From Candidatus Nanoarchaeia archaeon (lineage in GTDB: Archaea; Nanobdellota; Nanobdellia; Woesearchaeales; SKIA01), in the NCBI GenBank assembly GCA_028279685.1, contig JANQNG010000065.1:39877-103876 (forward strand): a DNA stretch of 64,000 nucleotides, read 5' to 3'. The notes under the pieces were generated by a model. The model searched no databases. It was not told the origin of the DNA and worked only from the letters and a program-made list of their open reading frames with translations. A program made the position numbers and the translations under genes. This document shows positions 49,201 through 51,871 of the stretch, one piece after another. How positions within the stretch are numbered: the first letter of the stretch is position 1; every line of letters begins with the position of its first letter.

Positions 49201-51611
49201 ATATCACAGGTTCAAATATCTCTCATTCATACTATGGTTATTACAACTATCAGTCTGATAACAATAACACCATAGATAATTCTACATTTGATAATAACAC
49301 ATATGGAATTGTTTTCAATTATGCCGATAATAATTATGTTATCAATAATACTTTCACTTCAAATACAGAGAGTGATTTGCAGCTCACTGATGCTGACAGC
49401 AATAGCATATTGGATAATGATTTCAATAGCACTATTAAAGAACTCTACATTACGAGTTTCCTCTCACGGTACAATATTGTTTCAGGCAATAATTTCTATG
49501 ATGCTGGCGCGTGGGATTATGGTATTGCAACGCAGTGGTGTAATGTGCCTCTCAACACGTTTGCTTCAGGAGCAAACGAACCTATTCAAACAACTTACTG
49601 TGGTTGTACTGATGCTGATCAAGATGGTACTTATGTGACTGGTGCTGGTGCTTGTGCTACAGCAGGTAATGATTGTGACGATACAGATTACAATTTAACT
49701 GGTGTTATTGATAATCTTGTTGTTAATCGTTCATTGACACTCTGTACTGCAGACTATAATATAACTGATGTTGCTATGGATGGTATTATTATTTTAGATA
49801 CTAGCGGGTCAATTTTAACAGGAAATCATTCTACATTAGTTGATGAGAACGGATCTGGTGTTGGTTTGCGAAGCTACGGTGTTGACAATCTAAAAGTATA
49901 CAATATGACATTGCAAAATTTCTCTAAAGGAATATATATTTCTAATGGAGGGAGTGATAATTACTTTGAGAATATCACTATTAATGGAAGTACGTATGGT
50001 ATTGATATGTATTCAAGTTTGGGCACAAACGAAGATAATGAGTTCAGGTATATCAATATCAGTGGAGCTACTTATGGTGCAAGAACAGAAGCAAATGGAA
50101 CATTTAGAGACTCATTTGTTGATGGGTCAACAACGTTCTTTTTGAGCGATATGGGGACCATTTCAGCGATTAATACCACGTTCAATGATCTTTTAATGGA
50201 TTATTCTGCAGGATCCACAGCGGTTCTTCATAGGAAATGGTATACTGATGTTTTTGTCTATAATCTTTCCAATGAATCAGCTGCCTATGCTGATGTAACT
50301 GTTTACAATAAATTTGGAGATACAGATACTACAGGCGTAACAAATGCTACGGGATACGCCACGAATCTTGAAGTTACAGAATACGCAAAAGATTCAACAT
50401 CAGGAAAGATATCTTGGGATGCTCGTCAGATCAAGGCAACTAATGGAACATTAGAAGGTAATATTTCCTATTCTACGCAGAGTCAAAATTATGTGATGCC
50501 GAATAATGTAACGATTTATCTTGCAGAAGGTAATGATCCTCCTCAGGATGTTGAAGTGAACATTTCTCCTTTCATTAATCCAAAAACCACACATGATCTT
50601 GACTGCGCAGTAAATTTCACTGACAATAATTCAGGTGTACAATCCAATTTCACTATTGAAGTGTATTGGTTTAAGAAAAATGAAACTGATGATTATTGGT
50701 TGTGGGCATTCGATAACGAAAGTATGGCAGGCACTGCAGGCAACTGGACAAATACCACTGCAGCAGGAGATGTTAATACAACAAACACCACAAAAAATGA
50801 AACATGGATTTGCACAGCAAGAGTTACTGATGGCCAGGATTGGTCGGATTGGTTTAATTCAACGGAAGTCAAGATAAACAACACTATAGGCTACGTCAAT
50901 CTTACTGATCCAACTGATGGAAATACTTCTGTGTTCCTGCGATATACTGAATTCAATTGGACGGTTACCGATCCTGATAATGATACCGTAAATTATAGGA
51001 TTTATATCAATGCCTCCTCTGCGTATTATTGCGGACAGGAAATTAATACTACCACGACAAATAAGTATTATACACCAACAGATCCTCTTTGTGTCGATCA
51101 GGTTATTTATTGGAAAGTGTATCCTTGCGATGATGAGGTTTGTGGAGAGTACAGCAATGAATCAAATTTCACCATAGCATCGACGATAGATGTGAATCTC
51201 TCGAGAACAAGTGATTTGCAATTCAATATGACTGGTGAAGCTGCATTAACAACTAATGATACTACGAACGATGATCCATTACCATTCCTTATTACTAACG
51301 ATGGCAATGTTTACACAAAGATTGACATTAAAGCATTAACTGATTTATGGTCCTCTCAAGGATTGAACACTTCTTACTGGCAGTATAAGGCAGATAATTA
51401 TACGCTGGAAAATGATTCGTTCAATTTCTCAATATCACGAACAAATTGGTCGAATATCACAAGCAATTACACTTTGCTGTTGTATAATCTCAGCTGGATC
51501 GATGCAAATGACACAGCAGAGGTTGATATCAAAATTACGCTGCCAATGGCGGAGCCCGCAGGACAGCGTTCAGCAGAACTAAGCTTCCTTGGAGTAATAT
51601 CAGAACCATGA
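22266..51611 (+). CDS. Giant 9,781-residue membrane-anchored surface protein with subtilase domain
   Basis: One uninterrupted 29.3-kb frame. Residues 1-95 are a charged helical cytoplasmic part, followed by a single membrane helix (about 99-121), giving an N-in, C-out anchor. The outside part contains, in order: a small beta domain; a sequon-rich stretch (about 198-342) of NIT/NIS repeats; an Ig-like domain; a subtilase propeptide and S8 protease (about 638-880); Ig-like and LamG domains (about 900-2600); Ig/LamG units in three related copies; a seven-blade FG-GAP propeller (about 4694-5125); beta-helices (about 5650-6085, 7230-7525, 8390-9315) alternating with KWYxDVxV modules; a Ca-type DADQDGTY motif; Fn3 and a C-terminal beta domain. 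N-x-S/T sequons are very dense. No C-terminal anchor is seen. Likely roles are adhesion or cell-cell contact; these are inferred. Confidence 0.93.
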   Translation: MKILLNARSRLDNLRAKILELDRKKQSIQTFWEDLYARYQTGSITSEQFFSISKEELGTKEPAVAIANISHKIERSKEKAESLKIKLAQKPVNLNFNTGFVGAFIVLVVGLFLMNYFGFTGALLGLQEADEISLDISFDESTTYLVQIEDTITSFSIDGRLIGDGVAEVYLIYENERYLVAHLDANDLGGGLPLISGNVVGIIDDVNESEENISDIIENNDTILNESAVENIIEEVSDSVGETTNITESNETSLNISLNIGEWNITNITIENTTTDITNISVENITNISLENITEITKVTNISMENITDVKEIENISVEDLTNTTNISNITVSNVTETEEEEGPQNPALFFPFSFFCEETCKNLEVKGPLVLEIRLDEGVILELEKATYQVKEEIPEEEPIDSSMTPEDLTFVVDKESYTIGEKVHLTIIPAGSLFSIHVESPSTSFFTTTPEFEVYEAGTYIINMLIIYQDISRRIKKDIVVGNISNETVLDLNITEITNETLVAELKKRINLTKVKEEVIEEVVQKEKARVIVKYKKSFLEQYREKKTQQITEEKPEKKGLVSVAGAAIDVMEEFAFEATQTGNISLNISDSEVFATAVVNATELEELAYTSVVEEVFIDQPLSLLAEESKSVMGVDYAVEQNHTGDGVAVCVIDTGVANIAYTAGYNFVDDNEDVLDVLGHGTKVVNTILNVSPEISLYVAKVIGDDGIGYESDVLDALFWCYEQDVDVISMSVGAGAYAGYCNQNVVGSFANELVDENIFFVAASGNDGGDFIKAPACAMNVTAVGGSTKQDTIWSQSSLNGVIDVVAPAENILIKGISEDETVSGTSYAAGFVTGSASLLLEWNNTLNNSFLLNDYLKNTSVIIDDVRGSFYRVDIENALLGILNNVVIEENITEDDSWQPPEPRYIPLTLEEDMNTGGINHVFLTTDYPAVYDDALIIYTNSTIDCRVGNYSGDVLYLNYYWYRNDDLIDLSGYSADNTSRLNSTRFYKGDEIICGVVPTNSTGNGVQVNSTLRKFIANNVTEWQNMTLVYMNETNQSGNITLKNFRDYVVGWWMFQNDTSDYGPQDNDSHFIDVLGLNNISRFNFTNDKVLNYTVGYYNGSDMGAYFNESQQMFANIEDSDQQNLDMGYADFMIEVWVKNNDTLGNDNDIYTITSKLEESYKSGIIFAIRGNTYNGSMLRLYDSSSNVVNITPDSSSYNDILSDNQWHYVVSVADRDGNGSIFIDGTEVGAGDISGFSDADLDNAFAFQIGRWNDSYYLNSTISQLRISKFGLNGLPKNIGNFILAMNNSWKEIENIYVPQGNATSKIYDTRKITSLMNISWTEDYCYSERFGDCSTDNMTSIVGIWHMDDQVNTSGENITDASGNDINGMLYETAMCDVNGKLGRGCALDETDFISLGTSVDDNFADGFTIAAWIYINDTGSNNTIASNYNGTAGAAADRDGVVFTVDQYGRARIINLDGGAGYVGRSTDNDTVRSGKWYHVVGMWNGTFQIASFTVYVNGEKKDEHTILGGSPNSVDESDRPLEIGRNLPSDGYRDYFNGTIDELLIFSRHLAESEIKEIYLRGVNRLKIQQRSGSGFTLEEHPRTIFGWAGGDLEDTIGTRTITNNGGALFDEGYVGKGITFNGSQYLSTTTITNISINESFAVSLWVNPEDTTDAGIFAKGSTDRFTIYREGSDVRTGFNNGAAAYAKSGTLSSNEWSHVLVSYNGSGGTQLYINGEIQSGTSSPSSIASTTDVVIGASSSSSGKFTGSIDEVYAFDYYMTQEEAEKIYNSYSDFSDWAGEDPVHNWCKDDPNATLCLDFSEGKGNVTYDESGNSNDGRFVGASFTNKGKHGRGLAFDGVYDYLSIPDNDMLRFDADTQNFSICVWLKRNESGVVREIINKLEDVSDGWRLSLTTSDTAKFDITGSVTIETDSKINDNQWHHLCVVIDRDDQGKIYLDGIRDGESVEISGNAMSTTGAVWIGTNYSLSDFFNGTLDSITIYNKTLTGDEIYQRYRRGAALHNATNSQLGEVSRFVEYRAVMETDDINITPLVQDIALQQGNFSAVVKNHPPQKPSPTFPLNLEFINANTTFINWTETPQDPDFLLGLNVPTNGVVVGYWTFDNYLNDSSNYSNNLSGNGLDGDEFVPSLSGTGLAFDGVDDYLLTEGIDINGTHQSLNMELDDFMVEVWFKSEEGNYTGDPDLYGKNADGSGAEYAIGIAQGDAASGNGGKIRAEIYNQSGDSVSVYGDWVVETYTWHYAVMVVDKDNKLSLYYDGELSQNTGDISDIGNLSTNNSVLIGQSVIGTNDFFNGSIDQIRVTRFGVDGLDNGAIGDWIKDTYEREVMRYELLVDNNSDFRSPEFAHVGVYNISALTYHDDEHTIFYESFDSRESVERNGGTIYDNVSFVDGALSTTDGAVSFEGANGYIRYYNDEDNYDVGSDSFTIEFWLKYDYNYGNDVIMAKRNNIGTGAAAPGYLLYINGDDLRLVLSDGATKFASYIHTSGSAYTDWTHFMVSFDRVKGVATPYVNGKKGSHPADISSLTGSFDSSYRLSFGDDSSASGSNFNGSLDEVRITRGIAKVPHHHVVNASHNQTDASLFLDQWFYWKVRAFNLDDRNEFGEQIYSYDGDPWSVTSSFRVDSAEPSVVIDVPDSMVNYSISNFRVNFTLTEISPDTCKLYINDSSNDLTVRDTMVLNDSSEYSNTCRTGCSMDFNATVLAQGWYNLSVWCNDSAGRENWTDNVTFSIDLSTPQINVTTGETNITLPNGTLANFSGGAVLIGDNLTINALVEDSFGTVTSVWAVIWEGVVGLSNILWQGFLDFVSGDLWSTTIEINESFNQSVYNITIQANDSSISGGLFADRIASPKLDYLVAWWKLESNNTNASGTWTLSETGSAYDANLTESGGNYSAGKISSGMLFNGTEYLNVSSFDDPLTAVELWVYNSSLGVWRHWVNASGTLYEDGYVTTGLEIPLDNTTGDLLIGYDGNDYWNGTLDAVRIYNESLSADEVYSRFVSSRDGYDYDNGLVAYYSFDENNGTTVNDDSLNSSNLSIDGTSWTSEGRFGNALLFDGVDDILNRSSYLDEIVTTTIWVYNSSLGSWRHWVNSSGTFYENGVANTTALYIPVDNGTGDLLVGYDGNDYWNGFLDDLRIYNKSFSAEEIWRLYAGGSSVYLPDQSTNGSESPAFQLYVHQPPVADYVYITDDENSTDYIYENTTVYCHTGNQSSAGDYSYYRWYVNNTLVEEMNNSQSLTGDYFSKRDTIFCSMFFRNNSDSTTYWINSTERWIHETTEGDFGNGTFNGTNNTLSSGSLVLERFNSTEYMQNGTWTSPVIDVRQNASAVTIEYGADMPRSSYYYQTNLTFGWAGNDSNDYVGGLSGTVGDGLITGNNWSIFPDNNATFFNGTQNLTFVYADALSSLSYWYWNLTDWLFIVNVSSTVYVNGIVGNDHQYVNHNGTGIILGVNVSGDYLNGSIDEVHVWNRSLTAAEVSSLYNISKIKYPVAMQTRAGSYYNDPDEDLIFGWHGEDTKNYVSGLFGVETNGVVAGDAEGYLGRGTVFDGTDDVLNFSGIENNMSVSAWVFNSTLGEWNYWVESAGAFYVNGVTNTSFISLPVNISSESVLIGYNSSYYFTGSVDEVHIWRRALSSTEIADLYTNYTQHWGAWVDSTGNASQYHLNGTNIVNLTYNSSNEENKRYVQYRVLIETLHANVTPAVTDVVMKQQNYNVSVFNTEPYDNITLTAPFHSSYQPDGVILFNWSNQSDDDNDVLRTHFQLANETTFNSTSLIANFTIYWLSRTEKITATKALPTEGLVAALGFDKQWMNGTHALDVSGTYNGSISGAVNTTGLVDEALSFDGVNDYVNVGEFNDSIVSISLWVYNVTLGSWRLWVNVSGTFYENGLLNTTPIYLPIENSTGDLLIGYDGTDYWNGSIDSVHIWNRSLSASEVWDLYAAPSPYVAQWNNLSDDTYYWRVRSDDNDTLLDDVWENRYSNWTGYHTVSVDTNMPNIIQDQPSAWINLSGANVRFNFTVTDDSVDTCGLYVNDSSDNSAVLKSTIEFYAQDCSSGCAREFNATQLSQGWYNWSIWCNDSSVWDVWTDNITFAVDLSAPQVNVTTGETNITLPNGTLANITGGAVLVGDNLTINAVVQDPFGTVTSVWAVIWEGVVGLSNILWQGFLDFVSGDLWSTTIEINESFNQSAYNITIQANDTSITGGLFADRIQSVALDNLVAWWKLESNNTNASGTWTLDETSNDHDANLTDISGEYSAARIDNGLLFNGTGYLNVSGFVDTLTTVELWVYNSSLGSWRHWVNSSGTLYEDGYVTTGLEIPLDNTTGDLLIGYDGNDYWNGTLDEIRIYNTTLSADEVYSRYVSTRDGYDYDNGLVAYFSFDQNNGTAVDDVSLNNFTGVLLDANASDSNGADSPTWSNYGHSGAGLIFDGIDDYVNVSNDSAFNVQSELSLGAWVKSTSDGFIIVKDPPMEEVASDAGTGLSVELVDDVYVLKNNMITYYIDAHDGLQLTNVWPDYWEYHELCIFTDKEVCFDGVYGWIEEVAVDYIKLLGTTTKDDLTLTLEYILYYDQEEIVLNPTITSSGVYYNTKTYWKIKDINIAGDTANDNIIIPRISGETAYALATFDQTLTSADFAENWIELKDTKAEKLSRTRWNVESAYDFILDVENSNIFLEFDTRTIDKNDPIMLSMKWIDLDDSDANVTFDGITDNSAYGSSITSGDFNGDGIEDVFLGAYGSDGVGSNSGAVFIYFGSQNGTINETDANVTLNGTIDSTYFGYAIGAGDINGDSKDDAIVGAWIDDQGATNAGIAYVFFGGSTGLINDTNADVVFNCTMGSKFFGYGVASGDFNGDSIADAVISGYGSGATSGSAYVFFGDSSLSGVYNHSEANFTMNASTTGVNFGKDIASGDFNGDGKDDVLVGSDGEDTGGNNQGRAYVFFGGQTGYIEETDANVTLDGTVDDALLGESVALGDFNGDDKYDALVGVYSDDNGGADQGRAYMFFGGQTGTITDTNANVTFDGTVNSAKLGYSVAMGDYDGDGNEDALVGAYVDATGGSNQGRAYLFLSDQTGTITDANANVTFDGTIDGARLGYATYFADFNNDIVKDVVLGADGDDTGGSNQGRAYLFFSDYVFEGNMITYSEFSSNSSTTNLSGISTTNLTISGFELADNEGNGLIAFNEDVTLTISADLDAAIEISDSFVYVDTTTLTGLNVSANITVNAGNVSSPVIYKDGAICAECEIISFDGSQLTFNVSGFSNYTWQSPKQDTPFVLSTKNGGTFTIVNNSIAYSVDAGGDINDGEWHYVMATYDGSSMKIYVDGLLKETGTEFSGDLPTNAYDVWLGRNYVATNLSDAFNGTMDEVRIYNRTLSAEEVWRLYAGGSSVYVPGQETNGSETPAFTLYVNQPPGSVSYADILPISASYTENLTANYTAATDPDGDSVSYHANWFENGTSLTLLNMPMTYWNDISEDISSYGNNGTLGDGSDDSKEPAVDYNCVVGSCLIFDGSNDYVNITGYDNTITTISMWVYNTSLGTWKHWVNSSGTLYENGAAASGLVLPLDNTTGNLLIGYDGNDYFNGSIDEVKIFNRSLSAEEIFNIYYWENESRANSAGLDQLFNDTLHWTTTKYNTTYNISITPVDQHGTPGATTFSNALEINESRVTHCMNLTIADTTYYLMNNVSEEDTCFEVQKENITLHGQGYAVNYSTSDVLGYGVYSNQNTTNISHLTITESAAATNSKYAIYFTEANNGTIWNNNITTIGSYSYGIYLEGLSTEHSDGANITKNMISTAGSSYGYGLYIFYADNNTAEDNNITTTGNVGHGIYISNADKNRILYNNVSVQTSGNFGQGILLEVAKENIIDGNNVTTTQHESYFQIPSSIEDAVNNITNNNYADGLLINVTYNQQNLLITDQNLSQWGQWICISCINITINNSNATNDGIQFYNATNITIKNTNITPNAAVKGIYFAYTNNSIIKDGVIHTIEAQEGDGIHLRYSDGNYINNINITTTGDASAGVYLTNSNTNIIDNTTIITQNTNARGIRLLSSTGNIFRFNNITTSSTTAYPLQQDSGTNTLVDSTLSATQSSDVQEDNTGTGILTLLNVTFNESDINVTGTGTVEVKWWTDVNISNSSDVMITGASVTASNSTSNAVSSGSTDGTNYLRFNITEFIVNNTETWYQTNHTFEASKYAYLTNSTSINVSQSLIVNVTIWPGFAVVLNTTTNTNLTSQNLTAYVQQLGNTSSIYNWKENGKELLILHMPFYGGTSNSTSSKDYSSLSNDATVEDAIWNLSGGHDNKGAYEFNSTNYLNVSSFSYALESVAIWVFNASLGSWQFWVNSSGTLYENNASLVSSLDIPLDNSTGDLLIGYDSTDYWNGSISSMQIWNTTLTADQIVELYRFGYPGDSYDSGMILDLHFDYNHSLSDNQSNDSSVMDNHANVTNATEWTSNGHYAGAYVLDGIDDYINVSNFDEDIITTTIWVYNTTLAEWKYWVNASGTFYENGERNTSTITLPLDNSTGDLLIGYDGTDYFNGTIDQVRLYNRSLTPEEIRQQYDKSVQQIHSSMTYYLDEWQSCVQVNNGTDDGPGTVCSNTITVVDDTIPTVTIHEPNNINLSGANVRFNFTPSDNMLQSCTLYINLTAWNEVSYMSSPTNNSLNEFVANLAQGWYNWSVACNDTSNNTGWGDNYTFMVDLSAPQINLTTPLTNITTENGTVANETASPVLVGENITLNVVVEDPFGTVTSVWAVVWEGVVGLSNIIWQGFMSLLTGDIWTVDIETNLSWNQTAYNVTFHANDTSIGGGQFADRITSVALDNLVAWWKLESNNTNASGTWTLSETGSAYDANLTESGGNYSAGKISSGLLFNGTEYLNVSSFGDPLTTVELWVFNSSLGVWKHWVNNSGTLYENGRVNTSEIYIPLDNTTGDLLIGYDGDDYWNGTLDEIRVYNTSLTADQIFSRYVSSRDGYDFDNGLVAYYSFDENNGTTLKDDSLNGSNLSIDGASWVNTGRFDSALSFDGVDDILNRSSYLDEIVTTTIWVYNTSLGSWQFWVNTSGTFYENGVANTTALYIPVDNGTGDLLVGYDGNDYWNGSLDELRIYNRTLSAEEVWRLYAGGSSVYAPGQETNGSETPMLQFYVTDEPQVVNLQLNYSYLNSWDNQSATFVILDNNTDQTLTVFYDWSNSTDNISAQFTAMNGSTHAINLTQSNFTSNDTWTLFVDINDGFINRSRSTTFEALDDCTPVDEWYVWRDTTCINKDANATNVTVLTNLWMYNSTVNIENETWIMEYANWTFENDTGASDLWFNDNITVNGTLLFNAQSVTLNKSDLGFEVSGNLTMINGTTLEKNSTSYFKIFIYDGANFTIENTVLGGMSTTSEYALEIYETPISFDNVSIDSAGQGIYLNAGAIINNLNMTATGQTQFLDAVNVTGLNYYSSGEGIVRVKDYSEFENINITAGGGMAFNSSVDALNVTVKLAILNSTTSGACALGLDNFHNSSFIDSSINVTDSLQEICHEGDDDFNYFINTTFDNNKTNITAGTIYKQWYVDVYVNDTDGLPVDNASVWFIHTNSSIIHDYNRTTNSTGHTSRINVTEYLENVSGQFFATSYTVYASHLDYSNMLKSFNVTSSNVTPNPFFITLTGDYTTNVVAPANATQFNDTYTTFTCNVSNSGGDTANISLWTNVTGTWEESAIEQTLGTINETNLTITTANAQEILWGCMANTTSGILTWSASNWSVYIDPRNATVIVNITPNESDTGAAVRLHGNVSLIEMSGAETPAQAYLSIYYNGTEQTNESAYYDTSNTSYFSSGTLSNVTNSTTDITLSIVTENSDNYSHAGNYTSKIFDFGRMAVLRELNAEVTNTSNNNITFLYRICEQPACDDQTTFINSSGGSTPELIVIQTIDEIGRYFQYVAYLETNDTNATPTLSQFNISYGGFASNTTGDYNFTVNAPSLFGTANISVNGTFLTAYKTVTFENESYMNLTELVPTLDIITPSNGSYQTYNILFNWTFIDDDYQGTYRIVIDDNEDFTDPEVNITNHTSDTFWYGAYNLTQGNTYYWKVWANDTSNFGNTTSGYQFTIPTLNFSSISITPAIRYTRSNITIAARLGFDNGTNLTSEFFKLFFSGDELLYNTSDATLTTGSDGGTQSLQTDANADFSYVFQLPLTSGNYNLSFNATNGGISSEHYEPFFVNESLPYINLTAPENSSLAFPPITFNWTFADDDYSGQQAFNITIYENDFDTIIHSANHTSSDLYYVNQTINDTFRQDQTYYWKIAAQDQDGYWNTSDYLEFSIMYIIVNMTMTDDTILPEQNTTIYGITYLSNNTVQNTSLRVFLNETELFYNSSIGMLDEWGDTTLNTTEDGEYNLTIWVNETEAIYNVIVNATWLQVKGSNTKLLYSFYCLPPADGDWVVAADETFTCQDKAITLNGNLNISGNITFRNVEFKLNNSYDGEYNINVFSGGFFNVSDSDNNASTYYEATTIQSSNNSNQYSFLLEGDLSLVNSIIYDAGYNDTNPGLIINSTNATLTGSKIIDAYVGATVYSDNLSVSDLNISNPVLAGVIFNGSIDSNMTNSYIDGNVTLQDANITFINTTFDNTLLTIDNATFWNKQYLEIYVNDTGGFPVHSAIVTAFDNVTFAFEAEDTSATNGLITEMILTEFIKNDTNHTTYTPHYINSSPAGYSESSEFVNISTTENTVLTLNVTPGCSPPSVGTWIVNTSCERQSEEIYLQGNLQISDGGNLTLRNVTLYMNATVDQDGFFNIYVVNGTFNVWDIDNNSQTTNDESYITNGPVYPDAEYIIDIDAGSNLSIRNSRLSELGWDYQYVGQRGIEIYADGTEIINTTINDSEAAINIFSDNNVIMNNTIYNIDNIGIIINNSQNNILKSNHINYSKGERFGIIVGRYALGSDGSYTVDRHSGNNDNTIDTTNKINGGTVYYLYNNNTGAYSSPTTLQNEVIGLIHIIDSSNIVFNNITMNNSDGVIVDNSYNTNITGSNISHSYYGYYNYQSDNNNTIDNSTFDNNTYGIVFNYADNNYVINNTFTSNTESDLQLTDADSNSILDNDFNSTIKELYITSFLSRYNIVSGNNFYDAGAWDYGIATQWCNVPLNTFASGANEPIQTTYCGCTDADQDGTYVTGAGACATAGNDCDDTDYNLTGVIDNLVVNRSLTLCTADYNITDVAMDGIIILDTSGSILTGNHSTLVDENGSGVGLRSYGVDNLKVYNMTLQNFSKGIYISNGGSDNYFENITINGSTYGIDMYSSLGTNEDNEFRYINISGATYGARTEANGTFRDSFVDGSTTFFLSDMGTISAINTTFNDLLMDYSAGSTAVLHRKWYTDVFVYNLSNESAAYADVTVYNKFGDTDTTGVTNATGYATNLEVTEYAKDSTSGKISWDARQIKATNGTLEGNISYSTQSQNYVMPNNVTIYLAEGNDPPQDVEVNISPFINPKTTHDLDCAVNFTDNNSGVQSNFTIEVYWFKKNETDDYWLWAFDNESMAGTAGNWTNTTAAGDVNTTNTTKNETWICTARVTDGQDWSDWFNSTEVKINNTIGYVNLTDPTDGNTSVFLRYTEFNWTVTDPDNDTVNYRIYINASSAYYCGQEINTTTTNKYYTPTDPLCVDQVIYWKVYPCDDEVCGEYSNESNFTIASTIDVNLSRTSDLQFNMTGEAALTTNDTTNDDPLPFLITNDGNVYTKIDIKALTDLWSSQGLNTSYWQYKADNYTLENDSFNFSISRTNWSNITSNYTLLLYNLSWIDANDTAEVDIKITLPMAEPAGQRSAELSFLGVISEP
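24165..24905 (+). other. Subtilisin-like (S8) protease domain within the giant protein
   Basis: The catalytic triad is complete: Asp657 in VCVIDTG, His684 in LGHGTKV and Ser832 in SGTSYAAGF. The oxyanion Asn771 lies in AASGNDGG. A preceding segment (about residues 520-625, with RVIVKYKKSFL and ATELEELAYTSVVEEVFID) resembles an I9-type propeptide, so autoprocessing is plausible. Cleavage after the propeptide would free the ectodomain from the N-terminal membrane helix, which matters for where the protein ends up. Confidence 0.88.
30613..30700 (+). repeat. Internal DNA repeat of the giant gene, copy 1 (88 nt)
   Basis: These 88 nt, beginning CTTTTGGTACGGTGACGAGT, are identical to 34675-34762 and nearly identical to 42455-42540. 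They encode FGTVTSVWAVIWEGVVGLSN and the following residues. They belong to three larger units (about 30.2-31.7, 34.3-35.4 and 42.1-43.6 kb), each with an Ig-like domain followed by a WWKLESNNTNASGTWTL segment and a LamG-like module. Near-identity at DNA level indicates recent duplication or gene conversion. Confidence 0.85.
34675..34762 (+). repeat. Internal DNA repeat of the giant gene, copy 2 (88 nt)
   Basis: Identical to 30613-30700. Another segment about 60 nt upstream of it (34563-34612, encoding VTTGETNITLPNGTLAN) matches 30501-30550 with very few changes, so the duplicated block is longer than 88 nt with patches of divergence. Confidence 0.85.
36345..37640 (+). repeat. Seven FG-GAP/integrin-alpha-like repeats (beta-propeller) in the giant protein
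   Basis: Seven consecutive repeats of about 62 residues are seen, each opening near (D/N)ANVT(F/L)DGT, continuing with a (A/S)GDFNGDGxxDxxxG calcium-binding-type loop and ending with GRAYVFFGGQTG. Seven is the blade number of integrin-type propellers. The last blade has a weakened loop (FADFNNDIVKD). The block lies between two halves of a LamG domain. Confidence 0.9.
42744..42821 (+). repeat. Internal DNA repeat identical to 30906-30983 (78 nt)
   Basis: These 78 nt (encoding SETGSAYDANLTESGGNYSA and a few more residues) are identical to 30906-30983, 11.8 kb upstream in the same gene. The middle unit at 34.9 kb carries a diverged version. Units 1 and 3 therefore share sequence here, while units 1 and 2 share the 88-nt block, a mosaic pattern pointing to gene conversion. 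Confidence 0.85.
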
Positions 51612-51871
51612 CACAACTAGCTACAGTAGGAGAGAGAACACGCGAAGGCGTGATGATTCCTGTAGAGATATTCAGAGACAGGACACTCTCTGTCTTGGAA
51701 GTTATCACAGAATACTTAAAAGAGCAGAGGCATTTGAACTATCATCAAATTGCGGAGTTGCTTAATAGAGATGATAGAACTATATGGACTTGCTATTATC
51801 GTGCAAAACAAAAGAGAGCAAAAGCTATGAAAGAAAAACAATTGGATTTGAAAGACTATGAAGAAAACTAG
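51608..51871 (+). CDS. Small sigma-region-4-like HTH protein (HTH2), paralogue of HTH1
   Basis: An 87-residue protein whose ATG overlaps the stop of the giant gene (ATGA). Its core VMIPVEIFRDRTLSVLEVIT then LNYHQIAELLNRDDRTIWTC matches HTH1 over about 55 residues with more than half identical. It has longer N- and C-terminal extensions, including a charged tail (KEKQLDLKDYEEN). Two paralogues thus bracket the giant gene in one operon. They could form a heterodimer or read out opposite ends of the transcript; both are speculation. The last codons overlap the next gene by 14 nt. Confidence 0.82.
   Translation: MTQLATVGERTREGVMIPVEIFRDRTLSVLEVITEYLKEQRHLNYHQIAELLNRDDRTIWTCYYRAKQKRAKAMKEKQLDLKDYEEN

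Noticed and set aside
30206..50884. Numerous antisense or shifted frames within the giant gene
   Set aside because: They mirror the repeats of the giant frame (the same shadows recur with each repeat), have no promoters, and show low-complexity composition.
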